Shown one piece after another: positions 33,965 through 44,775 of a DNA stretch of 64,000 bases. This DNA comes from Alitta virens. Its lineage: Eukaryota > Annelida > Polychaeta > Phyllodocida > Nereididae. A program made the translations under genes and the position numbers. The stretch spans positions 12,513,162-12,577,161 of the forward strand of contig OW028581.1 in assembly GCA_932294295.1 (NCBI GenBank), written 5' to 3'. The stretch's first letter is position 1; every line of letters starts with the position of its first letter. A model generated the notes under the pieces. The model saw only the letters and a program-made list of their open reading frames with translations. It was not told the DNA's origin and did not search any database.

Positions 33965-34335
33965 GTTTGGTATGGTGGCCAAGGAGTGCACTTTGCGGTC
34001 TCGTGGTTCGTGGGGAGACGGTATCCTTCGCACCATGACTGTCCAAATTTTCGTACCACGGCAGTCCCACTTTCGCACCACAACAGTCCCAATTTCGCAC
34101 CACGAAAGCACCAACTTTCGTATCACGAAAGTTACGAAGTTGCCCCCCTCACAGCCGATTTTAGCTAATTATCTCTATAGCAATTCCATAGATGCAATAT
34201 TAATCGAGTAAATGACAAAAAACAATTGGCAAGGGGGGTGGCCCGCCGGGTGCCCAAGTCCCCTCTCATGCAGTCTGGGTAGCCTGTGTTTAGGCGTAAT
34301 TATCTCTAGATGTACTTTATCTAGAATACTGGTTA
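33965..34335. mobile_element. Iteron-bearing element C, copy 1
   Basis: A block from GGTGGCCAAGGAGTGCACTT to TAGATGTACTTTATCTAGAA matches the inverted block at 60770-61170. It opens with five TTCG(C/T)ACCAC iterons spaced 20-26 bp (about 34027-34130), followed by TGCAATATTAATCGAGTAAA, then CCCAAGTCCCCTCTCATGCA and CCTGTGTTTAGGCG. More iterons (TTTCGTGGTGCGAAA) lie at 35430-35530 in the opposite sense and may mark the other end. Confidence 0.6.
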
Positions 34336-34621
34336 ATACCTTCTGCTAGTTTTTTTTATACCTGGGCCTAGGCCTTTATCAAGTATAGAACTACCATAGT
34401 ATATTCTATGATAGACCAGGTATATGTGAACATATAGGCAGGGAGGGGGATAGCGCGGTTTCAAATAATATGGAAATTCGGCCAAAACTTTTGGGTGTAC
34501 AGCTGTAAATTGCACACCATTAGAACCGTGATACAAACGCGCAACTTACAAACCAAATTTGACGAAGATCCGACAAGTAGAAGCCGCGAAAAGTGTGATT
34601 ATAGTACAAATTCAAGACTGG

Positions 34622-34760
34622 CAAAATCCGATATACTTTAAAAGGCTGCTGCTCCCCTTATATTCGTCCGATTTTCGTCAAATAAAGACTGAATTGTTTC
34701 AGGAAATGTGTAGAATTTATATCTTAGTTCAAACGCTAGATGACGTACATTTTCATCTTC
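34622..34760. repeat. Element A internal block, solo
   Basis: ACTTTAAAAGGCTGCTGCTC, CCGATTTTCGTCAAATAAAG and a TTTCAGGAAATGTGTAGAAT segment that is also found, inverted, at 1440-1465. Confidence 0.7.
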
Positions 34761-35424
34761 AAAATGGTTTGTGAAAACAGAACAAATTAGTAATTATATT
34801 ATATAGTGTACTTGGGTGGCATATAACAATGCATTTCGTGGTCTGATGGGCAATCCAAGGATATTGTAGTGCTAGTCTGATAGATAAATTTGTAAAATTC
34901 TGAGTAAAGAATGGAGTATACAAGGCACAAACACTGGTCTCAATGAGGCAGTAGCTATCATACTGTATTAAAGTGTTTACATTGTAGGCCTAGTGCTGCT
35001 GGTATTCTACACACAACACCAGGTATCTATTCTTTTTTTTTTAAAGAATATTCTTTTTAATATCGTATTTCTACAGCTTTTAATTTGTGCACAATTCTGA
35101 GTTGAAATGACGCAGAATGCAACTAATATTGTAAGTTATAAAAATCGCATTTTGCATTGATTGTACCCAAACTAAAGACTGTAGATATATGATATTTCCA
35201 CAACTAAGGGCGCAAGACATCACCCTCTATAATAAGATAAAATGGATCAATAGATATGGTCGCATTGACATAGGCTTCCATTATTCATTGGTTTAATTAT
35301 TGGATACCAGCCATATGTATACCTACATAATGCACACCTGAAAGGTTCTGGGAGGTGTATGGGAGGAGGGGGAGGAAGAAGAGGAGGAGTTACTCGTACA
35401 AAGCTGCAAACCTGCAGTTAATTA
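34761..35424. other. Intergenic, nothing recognised
   Basis: AT-rich with a GGAGGAGGGGGAGGAAG purine tract near 35360. No gene. Confidence 0.4.
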
Positions 35425-35645
35425 ATAAGCATTCACTTTCGTGGTGCGAAACCCACACTATTACTTTGTACTATCAAGTCTGCAACTTCCGTGGTGCGAA
35501 AGTTGGAAACCTTCGCGGTGAGAAACTATTGACATGTCGGGGGGCGGGGATTTCTTCTGTCAGGGGGGGGGGGGGCGAAGCTTCGCACCAGAAAATGTCA
35601 TACCCACATTGGGCCTTGTTTGCTGCGGGGGGGGGGGGGGAGTGC
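35425..35645. repeat. Iteron cluster and poly-G tracts
   Basis: TTTCGTGGTGCGAAA (35437), TTCCGTGGTGCGAAAG (35487) and TTCGCGGTGAGAAAC (35513) repeat the iteron of element C. G runs of 10-13 sit at about 35565 and 35629. Confidence 0.65.
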
Positions 35646-36002
35646 AACCCAATAATACTTCCAATATTTTTGACCATACTCACTCAATATAATTCCAATA
35701 ATACTAATAGTGTGAAAAGGTGACAGTGCACCTCCCCCACCCTGAAATACAGCCCACGATTAGAAACAACAATAATATACGATATACGTTATTAAAAATT
35801 TTAAAAAACCAGAAGGACAGCCCATTTTGCATAACACCAAGAAGTGTAGATACATGTTAATATATGTGCCTTTATTCTTAATTGTCTAGTTAATACAGCC
35901 TTACAAGAAAATGTATTGACAGATGTCTTTTTTTCTTTTATTTTTTCCGTGTTTTTTAAAATACTTTTTGACTTTCTGTAATTTTAGACATTTTTAGTGT
36001 AA
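35646..36002. other. Intergenic, possible LINE 3' UTR
   Basis: No coding blocks remain. The T-rich end leads into the GAATT repeat, which would fit a non-LTR element tail. Confidence 0.3.
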
Positions 36003-36036
36003 ATAAAATGAATTGAATTGAATTGAATTGAATGAC
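36003..36036 (+). repeat. GAATT tandem tail after AAATAAAAT
   Basis: TAAATAAAATGAATTGAATT followed by further GAATT units, a short simple-repeat tail of the kind left by CR1/L2/RTE-type non-LTR elements. Confidence 0.5.
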
Positions 36037-37100
36037 TGTATGACTGACGACAGAGAAAAGCCAGAAGTTACCCTATCTTTCAACAATTCCATAATCTAGT
36101 TACCCCATCCCCCTGCGTCAGTTACTCCATCTTCCCGACGTTTTTCTTTTGTGGATTATCTAACGTATGGCATATGTTACAGCATCACTGTGTTCTGAAT
36201 GAATGCTATACTGACAAAACTCTCTTTTTGAGTTATCGAACATGCCTTATTTACCAGTAAAAGTACAGAAAACATATGAATGTGTATTCCCTTTACACAC
36301 ATCAGCCATGTTGGGAGATAGGTGACTGCAGTTAATTTATATTATACAATGTTGTCTCAAATTTTACACAATCTGTTTTGGAACATTTTTTGTCAAATAT
36401 TGTCCCAATGAGTGAGTGCAGTTATTATTCAAAAGTTGTTGTGTTTGCAGGGTTGTACTCAGTGGCTATGCTGAGGCTACAAAAGATCCCACCCATGGGG
36501 TAAATGTGTAACATGGGTGGACTCCTCTCTATCACCTCATCAATCAACCTTCGATAGCATAAATATGCATAAGATGTTAGTAGAATGCTGCTCAGTTTGT
36601 CACAAATTCCCCATTTAATCCATAATGTTTTATTTTAAAAAATTCTCAAGGTTAATTGGTGCTTAAAGATGCAGCCATTAAGCTCGATTGCTTAATTTTC
36701 CCTCTGGTCAAGTTAGTGCATTCTGTCCCTAAGGGACAGATTGGCCAGGCACACAAACGTATACCGGAATGGAGCCTGGGCAAGTCTGCTAATGAAGTAA
36801 TTTAGTTGTATTATGTTTAACAGTGAGTTTTACATCCATGTTTGTTGGCAGAGTCCTCTTCCAGCCCAAAAGATGGCTTGTCCCCCAAGTGGCCACACTT
36901 GTACACTGGGTCTCGTAGGACCTCTCCAGGTCTTTCCCATGATCATGATGATTTATCGATTTATTTGTTCAGTTTGCATGACTCAACTTAGATCCCTCTC
37001 AGAACAATAGCATAACAACATTGTACATTGCACACTGCCCTGAGTTGGTCTGCCAATGTACTAAAAACCTTATTAAAATCAATTCCATAAACTTAGGAAA
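36037..37100. other. Intergenic, with a family D copy
   Basis: 36455-36540 (GTGGCTATGCTGAGGCTACA, AAGATCCCACCCATGGGGTA) matches the right half of fold-back family D. Otherwise no feature. Confidence 0.45.
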
Positions 37101-37439
37101 CTGAACACCAGAGAAGGCCACGTGAATCCATGACAGGACTTAACCAGAGGGGATTCCTGGATTAATTACATGACATCCTCTGGAGTTATGTTTCAGAGTC
37201 TATGAAATTGGCTGTAAAATTTACATCCCATGGACTACAAGGGAGCGAAAAGTTAACGTCTCATGCTACCGACATCCAGTTGGGATGTACACTAATGGCA
37301 GTACTGAGGTCATGCTACTGGTTTGACAATGTGATGTCATACTGCTTGATTGACAAACAATGAATTTGAAAGCAGGCTATCAAAAGCTTCCTTAAGGTTA
37401 GCCTTATCAAGGCCCCAACACATTTTGCTGAAAATCACA

Positions 37440-38450
37440 ATGCCAAGGCTGCAGCAAAATTTCAGAAATCAGGCCATTGGCATGCTTGCAGCAGGCGTAT
37501 CTCAAGGCCGTGTTGCAAGGCACTGTCGTGTGTCCCAGCCCACCATTTCTCGTTTGTCTGAGTGTCACAGGATGACTGGAACCACAAGAGATCGACCTCG
37601 GCCAGGACAACCACGTGTCACAATGCAAGCACAAGACCGCCATATTCGTTGCCAGCATCTCAGGGACAGGTTTCGACCTTGCACCCTCACTGCAAGTGAT
37701 ACACCTGGACGACATCGTCCCAGAATCAGCAGCAGAACTTCGAGCCGGCGGCTGGCAGAGCTGGGCATCAGGGCCCACAGGGCATTTGTTGGAGTGGAGC
37801 AGAATCGGCATTCGTCTTTGCTGGGCTCAGCAACTGAAACAGGCACACACCTAACCGTTTCTGGAGGAGTGTCATGCTTAGTGACGAATCTCGTTTTCAG
37901 CTTTACCGCAATGATTGGCATCAGCTAGTGTACCGTCGTCGAGGGGAGCGCAATGCAAGACCATGTGTTGCTCAGAATGACAGTTTTGGGCGATGCTCAG
38001 TCATGGTCTGGGGTGCTATTGGGTATGGCTGGAGATCAGAACTTGTGGTCATCAATGGTTCCTTGAATGGTCAACGCTACAGAGACGAGATCCTGCAGAC
38101 TCATGTGGTGCCGTACTTCAATGCTCATCCAGACTGAACGTTCATGCATGACAATGCCAGGCCTCATGTTGCCCGCATATGCCAACAGCTGTTGGCTGAC
38201 AACAACATCAGAGTGTTGGACTGGCCTCCCTATAGCCCAGACATGAACCCCATCGAACATGTCTGGGACATGCTCTTGAGACAGATGCAGAGAAGAGTTC
38301 CTGCCCCAACCACCAATGCTCAACTGCGCCAGGCCCTGGTGGAAGAGTGGAGGGCAATACCCAGATGACAACTGGACAACATTTTGTTGTCAATGCCCCC
38401 AAAGACTGGCTGCACTGCTCCAGAGCCGTGGTGGTCACACCCGCTACTGA
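37440..38450 (+). pseudogene. Tc1-family (DD34E) transposase, decayed
   Basis: Starts MPRLQQNFRNQAIGMLAAGV and has a first helix-turn-helix (GRVARHCRVSQPTISRL), a basic linker (TTRDRPRPGQPRV) and a second DNA-binding segment up to LGIRAHRAF. Two frame changes near 37810 and 37855 precede the catalytic core: D in MLSDESRFQLY, RRGERNARPCV, SVMVWGAIGYGW, D in MHDNARPHVA and E in DMNPIEHVWD. There are 34 residues between the second Asp and the Glu. A TGA at 38135-38137 and another at 38366-38368 interrupt it. The typical SRGGHTRY ending occurs in a shifted frame, with stop at 38448-38450. At least three frame changes and two stops: dead. Terminal inverted repeats were not found. Confidence 0.9.
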
Positions 38451-38968
38451 TCCAGCCTTTGTTGTTGTGGACTCTTTAATATGCATTTTTGCACTTGTTG
38501 ACATCATTGACATGATTTGTTTGTTACCAGTCCATGTTTTCTGCTCTTCCTGTGATATGATTAATAAATCTGTTGAACAAAGCACAAGTATGTTATTTTT
38601 CACTTAAAATGCAGTTATGCGTTTTTAAAGTCCGTTAGTGTTGCTCATGAAAAGTTCACCTTACAACCAGTATTCAATTCTTACACTGCATTTCTGAGTA
38701 GCTAGTAATACAGAAAACAACAAAAAACGTTTCCATGAAACCAATTATCTGGAGAAAACGCAAGAAAAAGCTGCAGTGATACTGAGATACTTTTTCGTAG
38801 AAATTCTGCAGTGGTGTTTTCTTAGCATCTTGTTTTTCCAAGCCAATCCCATATTCTAAAAGAAAATACATTATATCAGTTTGCTGCCATTTATACGTAA
38901 GACCAAAACTTCAAAATAATGGCTCAAAACTTGTTTGAAAGAATACGGCCTGACTGAAGCTTAGTCAG
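38451..38968. other. 3' flank of the Tc1 remnant, nothing recognised
   Basis: AATAAA-like TTAATAAATC near 38560; otherwise no feature. Confidence 0.35.
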
Positions 38969-39236
38969 CTACAGTATATATGAGCAGCTGTCAAAGGCAG
39001 ATGTAATGATATGATTAAGTCCATGCCACATGACACATTTGTTACCCCATGGGTGGTGTCTTTAACTTGCCCCAGTAAGATAGTTTTAGGTACCATTAAT
39101 TTAATGTCTCAGTTGGTGTCTATGCTGATGCAACTAAAAGACCCCACCCATGGGTTAATGTGACATTCTATGGAGTTCAAGCAGCCTTGTCCTCTCATCA
39201 CTACATCTGCCTCTGGCAGCTGGTCATATACTGTAC
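38969..39236. repeat. Fold-back repeat family D, most complete copy
   Basis: The left arm CTACAGTATATATGAGCAGC, CAAAGGCAGATGTAATGAT and CCCATGGGTGGTGTCTTTAA faces the right arm AAAAGACCCCACCCATGGG, ATCACTACATCTGCCTCTGG and CAGCTGGTCATATACTGTAC. The two arms form a gapped palindrome. Partial copies: 6587, 9106, 36455 and about 46885-46960. Confidence 0.8.
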
Positions 39237-39239
39237 ATG

Positions 39240-39400
39240 ATGGTGGTGGTGGAATAGGGCTTAACATCCTGTACTTCTGCACCTGATGGGCTGGCTAATT
39301 AGGACAGGCAGGGACCATGGCAATGAGATGATGAATGGGAATTGAACCTGGGACCCAGTGGTAGCCCAGTGCACTACCACTGAGCTAGGCCTCCACCCCA
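39240..39400 (-). mobile_element. tRNA-derived SINE
   Basis: The minus strand reads GGGGTGGAGGCCTAGCTCAG TGGTAG (box A) and CCCAGGTTCAATTCCC (box B), then a body with CATTGCCATGGTCCCTGCC and CTGTCCTAATTAGCC shared with 10200-10308. The head resembles a tRNA 5' half, but the total lacks a tRNA 3' stem. Confidence 0.75.
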
Positions 39401-39565
39401 TGCGATACATGATAGCAAGATGATTAAAGTGCACAATGATATTAATCAATCTCTTATTGGCAACTGCACATTTGTCAAGGCAAAAGTATCCATAATCCAA
39501 GCTTTATAGTGTGATGACCTGGATCCGTTGGCCTAGAATGTGGGGCATTTTCTATGCAAGGAGAT

Positions 39566-39717
39566 CAGGTGATAGGGGTGTGGGTAGATTCCTATTGGCA
39601 ATAATGGCCTAGAGGGATGCTGGCAGTCAGTAGGGTCCAGAATAGTGATAGACAGGCCAATAAAGCTTCCAACCGTATTTCTTGTCTTTGTTTGAGTCAA
39701 TCCCAGAAGGACCTTAC
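39566..39717 (+). repeat. Truncated 5' LTR of the gypsy element
   Basis: GGGGTGTGGGTAGATTCCTA, GGATGCTGGCAG, AGGGTCCAGAATAGTG, CCAATAAAGCTTCCAAC (with AATAAA) and CCCAGAAGGACCTTACA match the end of the 3' LTR at 46700-46874. Only the last 150 bp of the LTR are kept. Confidence 0.8.
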
Positions 39718-39738
39718 AAATTGGCGCCCGATGTGGGA
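39718..39738 (+). other. Primer-binding site of the gypsy element
   Basis: TTGGCGCCCGATGTGGGACC lies within 3 nt of the LTR end. TGGCGCCCGA is the start of a tRNA-Lys-type primer-binding site, followed by mismatches. Confidence 0.7.
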
Positions 39739-39972
39739 CCTGACTCATTCTCAGGAATACCTTGGATCTATAAGGACCTTTCAAATTGGTGCTTGTAGGG
39801 ATATACTTGTGTTTTTAAGGATTTACCCTTGTGTCACATAAGGAATATCTTTTTTGTGTTTGTGCAACAGAAACAGCTAAGTTGTTTCACTTTACTTTGA
39901 AACTGGTTTTGTTTCAGTGGCCCTGCCCTAGTTACTCTGTCTTGTTTGCTCTTTGTATTTTGTTCTATCAGT

Positions 39973-41277
39973 ATGCCTGGTACTTCATCATTGAGACCAA
40001 AACCTGGTAGAAAAGTTCCCAAGACAGGGAGAGCCGGACATTGGCTTCCCAGTCTACAGGGGTCGATACATCTGGCCCCCCAGTCGCCAGCATGGCTGCT
40101 GGGGATGCCACCCCAGTTAGACCACGTGCTAGCTCCATGTCAGGAGTGAGGCAACCTAGGGAGAGAACTAGGCCTATAGCAAGTAGTGAAAAGAGGCCCA
40201 GAGACATGGTGCAGAGAGTCCGATTCGAATGACGTCTCTGCGTCCACTCCTTCCTCCTCTCCTGAATATAGCACCCGGGTGGGGACTGAGCCAATTGGGG
40301 CCGGTGGGGCCGCCGGAGCAGTAATGGCGGACCACGTGGCCCCTGGTAGTCGTGCCTATCGTCCAAGGCATAGACGCCGTAGAGAAGCCCTACCCCCTTT
40401 GTATGATGGCCAGGGAGTGGCCTTTTCTGACTATTTGATTGAATTTAGGAGTGGCTGACTTTAATGAGTGGACGGAAGATGAGCGTTGTTTCCATATGTG
40501 GACTAGTATTTCCATCCCGCTAGGCTCAAGATTGTCTCCTTGCCCTATGAGAAATCGTGGGATAGGATGACGGAGCAATTAAATGCCCTGGATGCCTACC
40601 GTAGTAAGTGGTTTAATGCCAAGAGGGGCCCCAAAATGGATCTGGAGTCATATGGCTTGTTCTTGATGGATCTTTTCAGGAAGGCGAACCCTGCATCCTC
40701 AACTGAGGAGCAGGAAAGGTTCGCCAAGGAAAGGTTCATGAAGACAGCTGGTTCTCCCAGTATGAGGTTCTGGTTAGAAACCCTCAAGCCCTCTACTTTA
40801 CAGGATGCTATTGACTTGGCTGTCCAATATGAGTCCGCCTATGTTGCCACTCGGCCCCACAAACCCGACCTTGGGCCAATAGGGGGTGTGGCTATGCTCG
40901 TTGTCCATACTGAGACCCCAGAATTGGCCCCAGTGAGTCAAACAGGGGTGGCTCCCTCAGCTAAGGGAGACCCCATGACTCAGGAGCAAGTTTAAGAGTT
41001 GTTTTATTCCCTGATAAATGATTTATTGGCAAATCGAGGTGGGCCTAGCGAAAAGGGCCGCCGTGATGGGCTGAGACCCCTTCAAATTCCAATAAGCACT
41101 GTTTCAATTGCTAGGGGCTGCCCTATGCAGAGAAAGGGCAGAGCTCAATCTGGCCGGGGCAATGGAGGAAACAGTGGCCCAAAGGGAAAGAAAGATTGGG
41201 ATAAAGGTTCAGGGGCCTCGAAAGGTGCAGGAAATGGTTCACATACCGGAAAGGGAGCCGGTTTGCCAAAAGAGTAA
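39973..41277 (+). pseudogene. Gypsy gag remnant
   Basis: Begins MPGTSSLRPKPGRK and is split among several frames (frame changes near 40050, 40210, 40455 and 40530). Recognisable capsid-type segments are PPLYDGQGVAFSDYLIEFR and, at 40540-40990, DRMTEQLNALDAYRSKWF through STLQDAIDLAVQYESAYVA, matching the retrotransposon gag helical region. A Gly/Lys-rich nucleocapsid-like tail follows (about 41100-41275) with one HCFNC half-knuckle in a shifted frame. Structural role only: particle formation and RNA packaging. Not functional. Confidence 0.75.
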
Positions 41278-41279
41278 AG

Positions 41280-41955
41280 GTGGAGAAAGATCTGGTCCCA
41301 GATCCTCCACCCTCGAAATTAGTGGCTCCCACGGATTGTGAAGAGGGGGTCTTTAAGGGACAAGATTGGCATCCATGTGCTGCTGCACAGGAAGCCGTAA
41401 CAGCCTGGTATATGTCCGTCCGGATTGGTTCCACAGACTTGGAAATGCTGGTGGACCCAGGTGCCCAAGTTTCAATGTTGAGCAAAAAAGTATATGACAA
41501 AATAGCTGGGGTTTATAGCAGCCACGAATGGTGGTCTGGTACATGGACGACTGGAAGCAGAGATCTGTGTGGACAGAGCTCTGTATCCGTGTGAGTTCCT
41601 AGTTGCTGAAATGGGACCGCTGACTGGGCTGCTGGGAATGGACTTTCTAAAGAAACATAATGCCACCCTAATGTGTTCTTCTGGAGTATCGCGTTTGGGT
41701 GGGACTGATGTCCTGTGTACAGAAGATTCAGAAGGTCTAGGAGGCCGAGCAGTGGTCAGTGAACCTATTTGCTTGCCTGCTAGGCATGTTTCATTGGTTG
41801 CAGTCTATCTGGTGACATGGGGCAAATGTCAAGGTCATGACCTCTTGTTCGAAGCCATACCCCAGATTAGTCAGAATTTGCATGTCATGGTACCTCGGGG
41901 CCTAGTGGACGTGGATTGTCCTAATGCCAAAGGTCTGGATAGCAAACCCAACTGA
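41280..41955 (+). pseudogene. Gypsy aspartic protease remnant
   Basis: The frame from 41280 gives SVRIGSTDLEMLVDPGAQVS, in which the active-site D-S/T-G is altered to DPG. A frame change near 41560 leads to GPLTGLLGMDFLKKHNATL, the flap-distal I/LLG-x-D block. A stop ends it at 41955. The substituted catalytic triad and the shift mean no activity. Confidence 0.75.
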
Positions 41956-42216
41956 GAAAGATATTTGTCTGTCACAGGGTCAATTACTAGGGGAGCTGAC
42001 TAGTGTCTGTCAAACAAGGATACTCTGAAAGAGGACATGCTGGTATCAGCAGTGACTCCGGAAGAGGGCCCTAGACACAAGGACCTTCCAGATCACCCGA
42101 CAGAAGGCCTAACTAGCGAACAAAGGAAAAAATTTAAGATGGTCCTGTTAGAGTATTAAAATTGCTTTGAGGGAGGTCAATTTGGCCTGGGACAAACAGA
42201 ATTAGCGAAGCATGAG

Positions 42217-42960
42217 ATGGATACTGGTGACCATAGGCCCTTTAAACTACCAGCCCATCGATTTGGCTGGGCCCAAAAGCGAGCCCTGGGTGAGGAAGTA
42301 GATCGTATGCTAGGTCTCGGAGTAATTGAGCCTAGTAGTAGCCCTTGGTCCAGTCCTCCTGTCCTTGTTCGAAAGAAAGATGGTAGCTTCCAGTTTTGTG
42401 TTGACTACCGGTGCCTTAACGCTTGCACCAAGAAGGATGCCTACCCATTGCCTCGAATTGAGGACTGCCTGGATGCCCTTGCTGGTGCTAAGTGGTTTTG
42501 TACTCTTGACCTGTCCTCGGGATACTGGCAGATAGCCATGGAGAGTGAGGAAAAGGAAAAGACCGCTTTTACAGCTCCAAGAGGGCACTATCACTTTACG
42601 GTGATGCCCTTCGGAGTGACCAATGGCCCAGCCACGTTAGAAAGGTTGATGGAGTTAGTGTTAGGTGGCCTTGATCTGACCACTTGTTTGTGTTATATGG
42701 ATGATATTGTGGTCGAGGGGTCCACCTTTGACCAATGCCTAGCTAATCTAGCTAATCTAGTTACTGTCCTTAGGTCCAGGCTGGTCTGCGTTTGAAGCCC
42801 AGTAAGTGTGAATTGTTTAGGAAAGAAGTGCCCTTTCTTGGTCATGTGGTAGGAGAAACAGGGGTTAGGCCGGACCCTCGGAAAATTGAGGTTGTCAAGA
42901 ATTGGGCAGCACCCAGACCCTCCATAAAATCCGTAGTTTTGTGGGATTTGCATCATGCTA
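42217..42960 (+). pseudogene. Gypsy reverse transcriptase remnant
   Basis: The frame at 42217-42795 keeps the palm and fingers in order: SSPWSSPPVLVRKKDGSFQF, DYRCLN, DAYPLPRIEDCLDAL, FCTLDLSSGYWQIAM, TAFTAPRGHYHF, MPFGVTNGPATLERLM and YMDDIVV (catalytic Asp pair near 42700). A stop follows VCV at 42795. The thumb continues in another frame (LKPSKCELFRKEVPFLGHVV, about 42790-42850) up to a stop-rich stretch at 42950. N-terminal residues before 42217 are separated by stops. Confidence 0.9.
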
Positions 42961-42968
42961 GAAAGTAA

Positions 42969-43436
42969 GTGCCGAACTTTGCTGCCCTAGCTGCCCCATT
43001 GCATGCCCTGATGACTCCCAAGGTCCCTTTCGAGTGGACCTCATGTCAAAGCTATTTTGAGGCCCTAATTAAGGCCCTCACCACTGCACCAGTTTTGGCT
43101 CTACCCCGTGAGGGCTGCCCTGTCATTCTTGATACAGATGCTTCTGATCTAGCCATAGGTGGTGTTTTGTCCCAGGTAATTGAGAGAAAGGAACGTGTAG
43201 TAGCCTATGCATCCCAAGCTCTGTCGACCAGCCAGAGAAATTACTGTACAACTTGCAAGGAACTTTTGGCTGATGTCCGAATGGCCATGATCTTTAGGCC
43301 CTATCTGAATGGCCAGGGATCAGTACTTTTGAGAACTGACCATCATGCCCTTGTCTGGTTGCAGAAGTTTAAAGATGCTGAGGGCATGCTGGCCCATTGG
43401 TTGGCATCTTTGGCTGAGTATGATTTCAGAATTTAA
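42969..43436 (+). pseudogene. Gypsy RNase H remnant
   Basis: Opens FAALAAPLHALMTP and contains LDTDASDLAIGGVLSQ (first catalytic Asp), VVAYASQALSTSQRNYCTTC, KELLADV and LLRTDHHALVWLQKF (Asp of the T-D-H motif), then WLASLAEYDFRI. The domain is nearly whole in one frame. It is cut off from reverse transcriptase by a break near 42955 and ends in TAA at 43434-43436. Confidence 0.9.
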
Positions 43437-43989
43437 TACAGGGAGGGTAAAAAGCATGGAAACGCAGATGGTTGTTCTAGAATTCCTGTCCGTAGGTGTA
43501 AGAGGGATGATTGCCCTCACCCAGGGCATGGGGACCAGGAAATAGTGGTGGCCCTTGTACAGTGGAATGCTGACAGGGCCCACCAGCTAATGAAACCATG
43601 GGAACAGGCGCCATTGTGGCGCCAGGGGCCAGGGGAAGCTAGAGTTGTAGGCAGTGTAGGCAGTATAGCTGAGACACCAGCCCGTACTGAGACCATCTCT
43701 GTGAGTCAGCCAGTGGTGGCAGTCTCTGAGACCTATCCCGTAGTAAACAGTGGGGCGTCTCCGGAAGTGGTGACTGCCCCTGGCGGAAGTGGGTGGCCCT
43801 AGAGAATTTGAGGTCCTGGGTCCGACTGGGTGAACGTATGGACGAGAGACGAAATTGTGGCTGCCCAAGCTCAAGATAATGCGACTGCTTTGGCCGTGGA
43901 TTGGCTAAAAACAGGACAAAGGCCCTCCCTATAGTGATATAGCAGATAGACCCGGAAGTGTCAGGGATATTTGGGCCCAGTACAATTGG

Positions 43990-44775
43990 TTGCACTTAAA
44001 AGATGGGAAATTTTACAGAGAACATAGATTGCCTACAGGAGAATATGTGGAGCAATTGGTGATCCCTTCTAAATTGAAGCGGGTGATATTTGAGCAATTG
44101 CATGCTTCAAGATTGGAGGGACACATGGGAATACATAGCACAGTGGCCAAGGTCCGTAGACGGTACTATTGGCCAGGGTACAAGGACAAATGGACCAAGG
44201 CCTTTGCCCTACCAAACCAAGAAGCCTATACTGTGGCTGACTGTTTGGTAACCCAAGCTGTTCTGAGATTTGGTGCACCGTATCAACTTCACAGCGATCA
44301 GGGCACTAATTTTGATTTAAGTTGTTCCAGGAAATGTGTAACTGGAGTCACCCCCAATAAGTTGATGCTAGGGAGAGAGGCCCCTCCTGCCCATTGACCT
44401 GCTGTATGTCATGTCCTCCAGGATCAGCCATCTTGTACAATTGAGTATTTTGAGTGGATAAGGTTGGCTATGGAAGATTCCTTTGAATGCTGTCGCCTAA
44501 AGCTGCAGAAATCAGCTCTGAATCAGGCGAAGCATTATAATATACTTTCCAGCAATCAGTCCCATGATCCTGGTGACTGGGTTTTGCTGTTTTATCCACC
44601 CCTGGCTAGGCAGAAACTTGGTCTTAAGTTCTTAGGTCCCTACAGGGTGGTTAAGAAGATGGGCGAGGTTAATTATGAGATTGTGGCTCCTGCAACTGGG
44701 AAATCTCGGATTGTGCACATTAATCAGCTGAAGCCGTACCTGGCTGAAGTACGTGATGCTGATGTACCTTGAATT
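43990..44775 (+). pseudogene. Gypsy integrase remnant, core deleted
   Basis: 43990-44190 encodes the zinc-binding N-domain start: LKRVIFEQLHASRLEGHMGI, HSTVAKVRRRYYWPGYK. After KDKW the sequence jumps to YTVADCLVTQAVLRFGAPYQ and LHSDQGTNFD, so the CxxC and first catalytic Asp region are deleted while the second (SDQGTNF) remains. 44464-44772 supplies the C-terminal GPY/F module (DWVLLFYPPL, LGPYRVVKKMG, VHINQLKPY). Stops and shifts separate the parts. Confidence 0.85.

Noticed and set aside
37440..38450. Active Tc1 transposase
   Set aside because: DD34E residues are visible, but at least three frame changes and two stops interrupt it and no TIRs were found.
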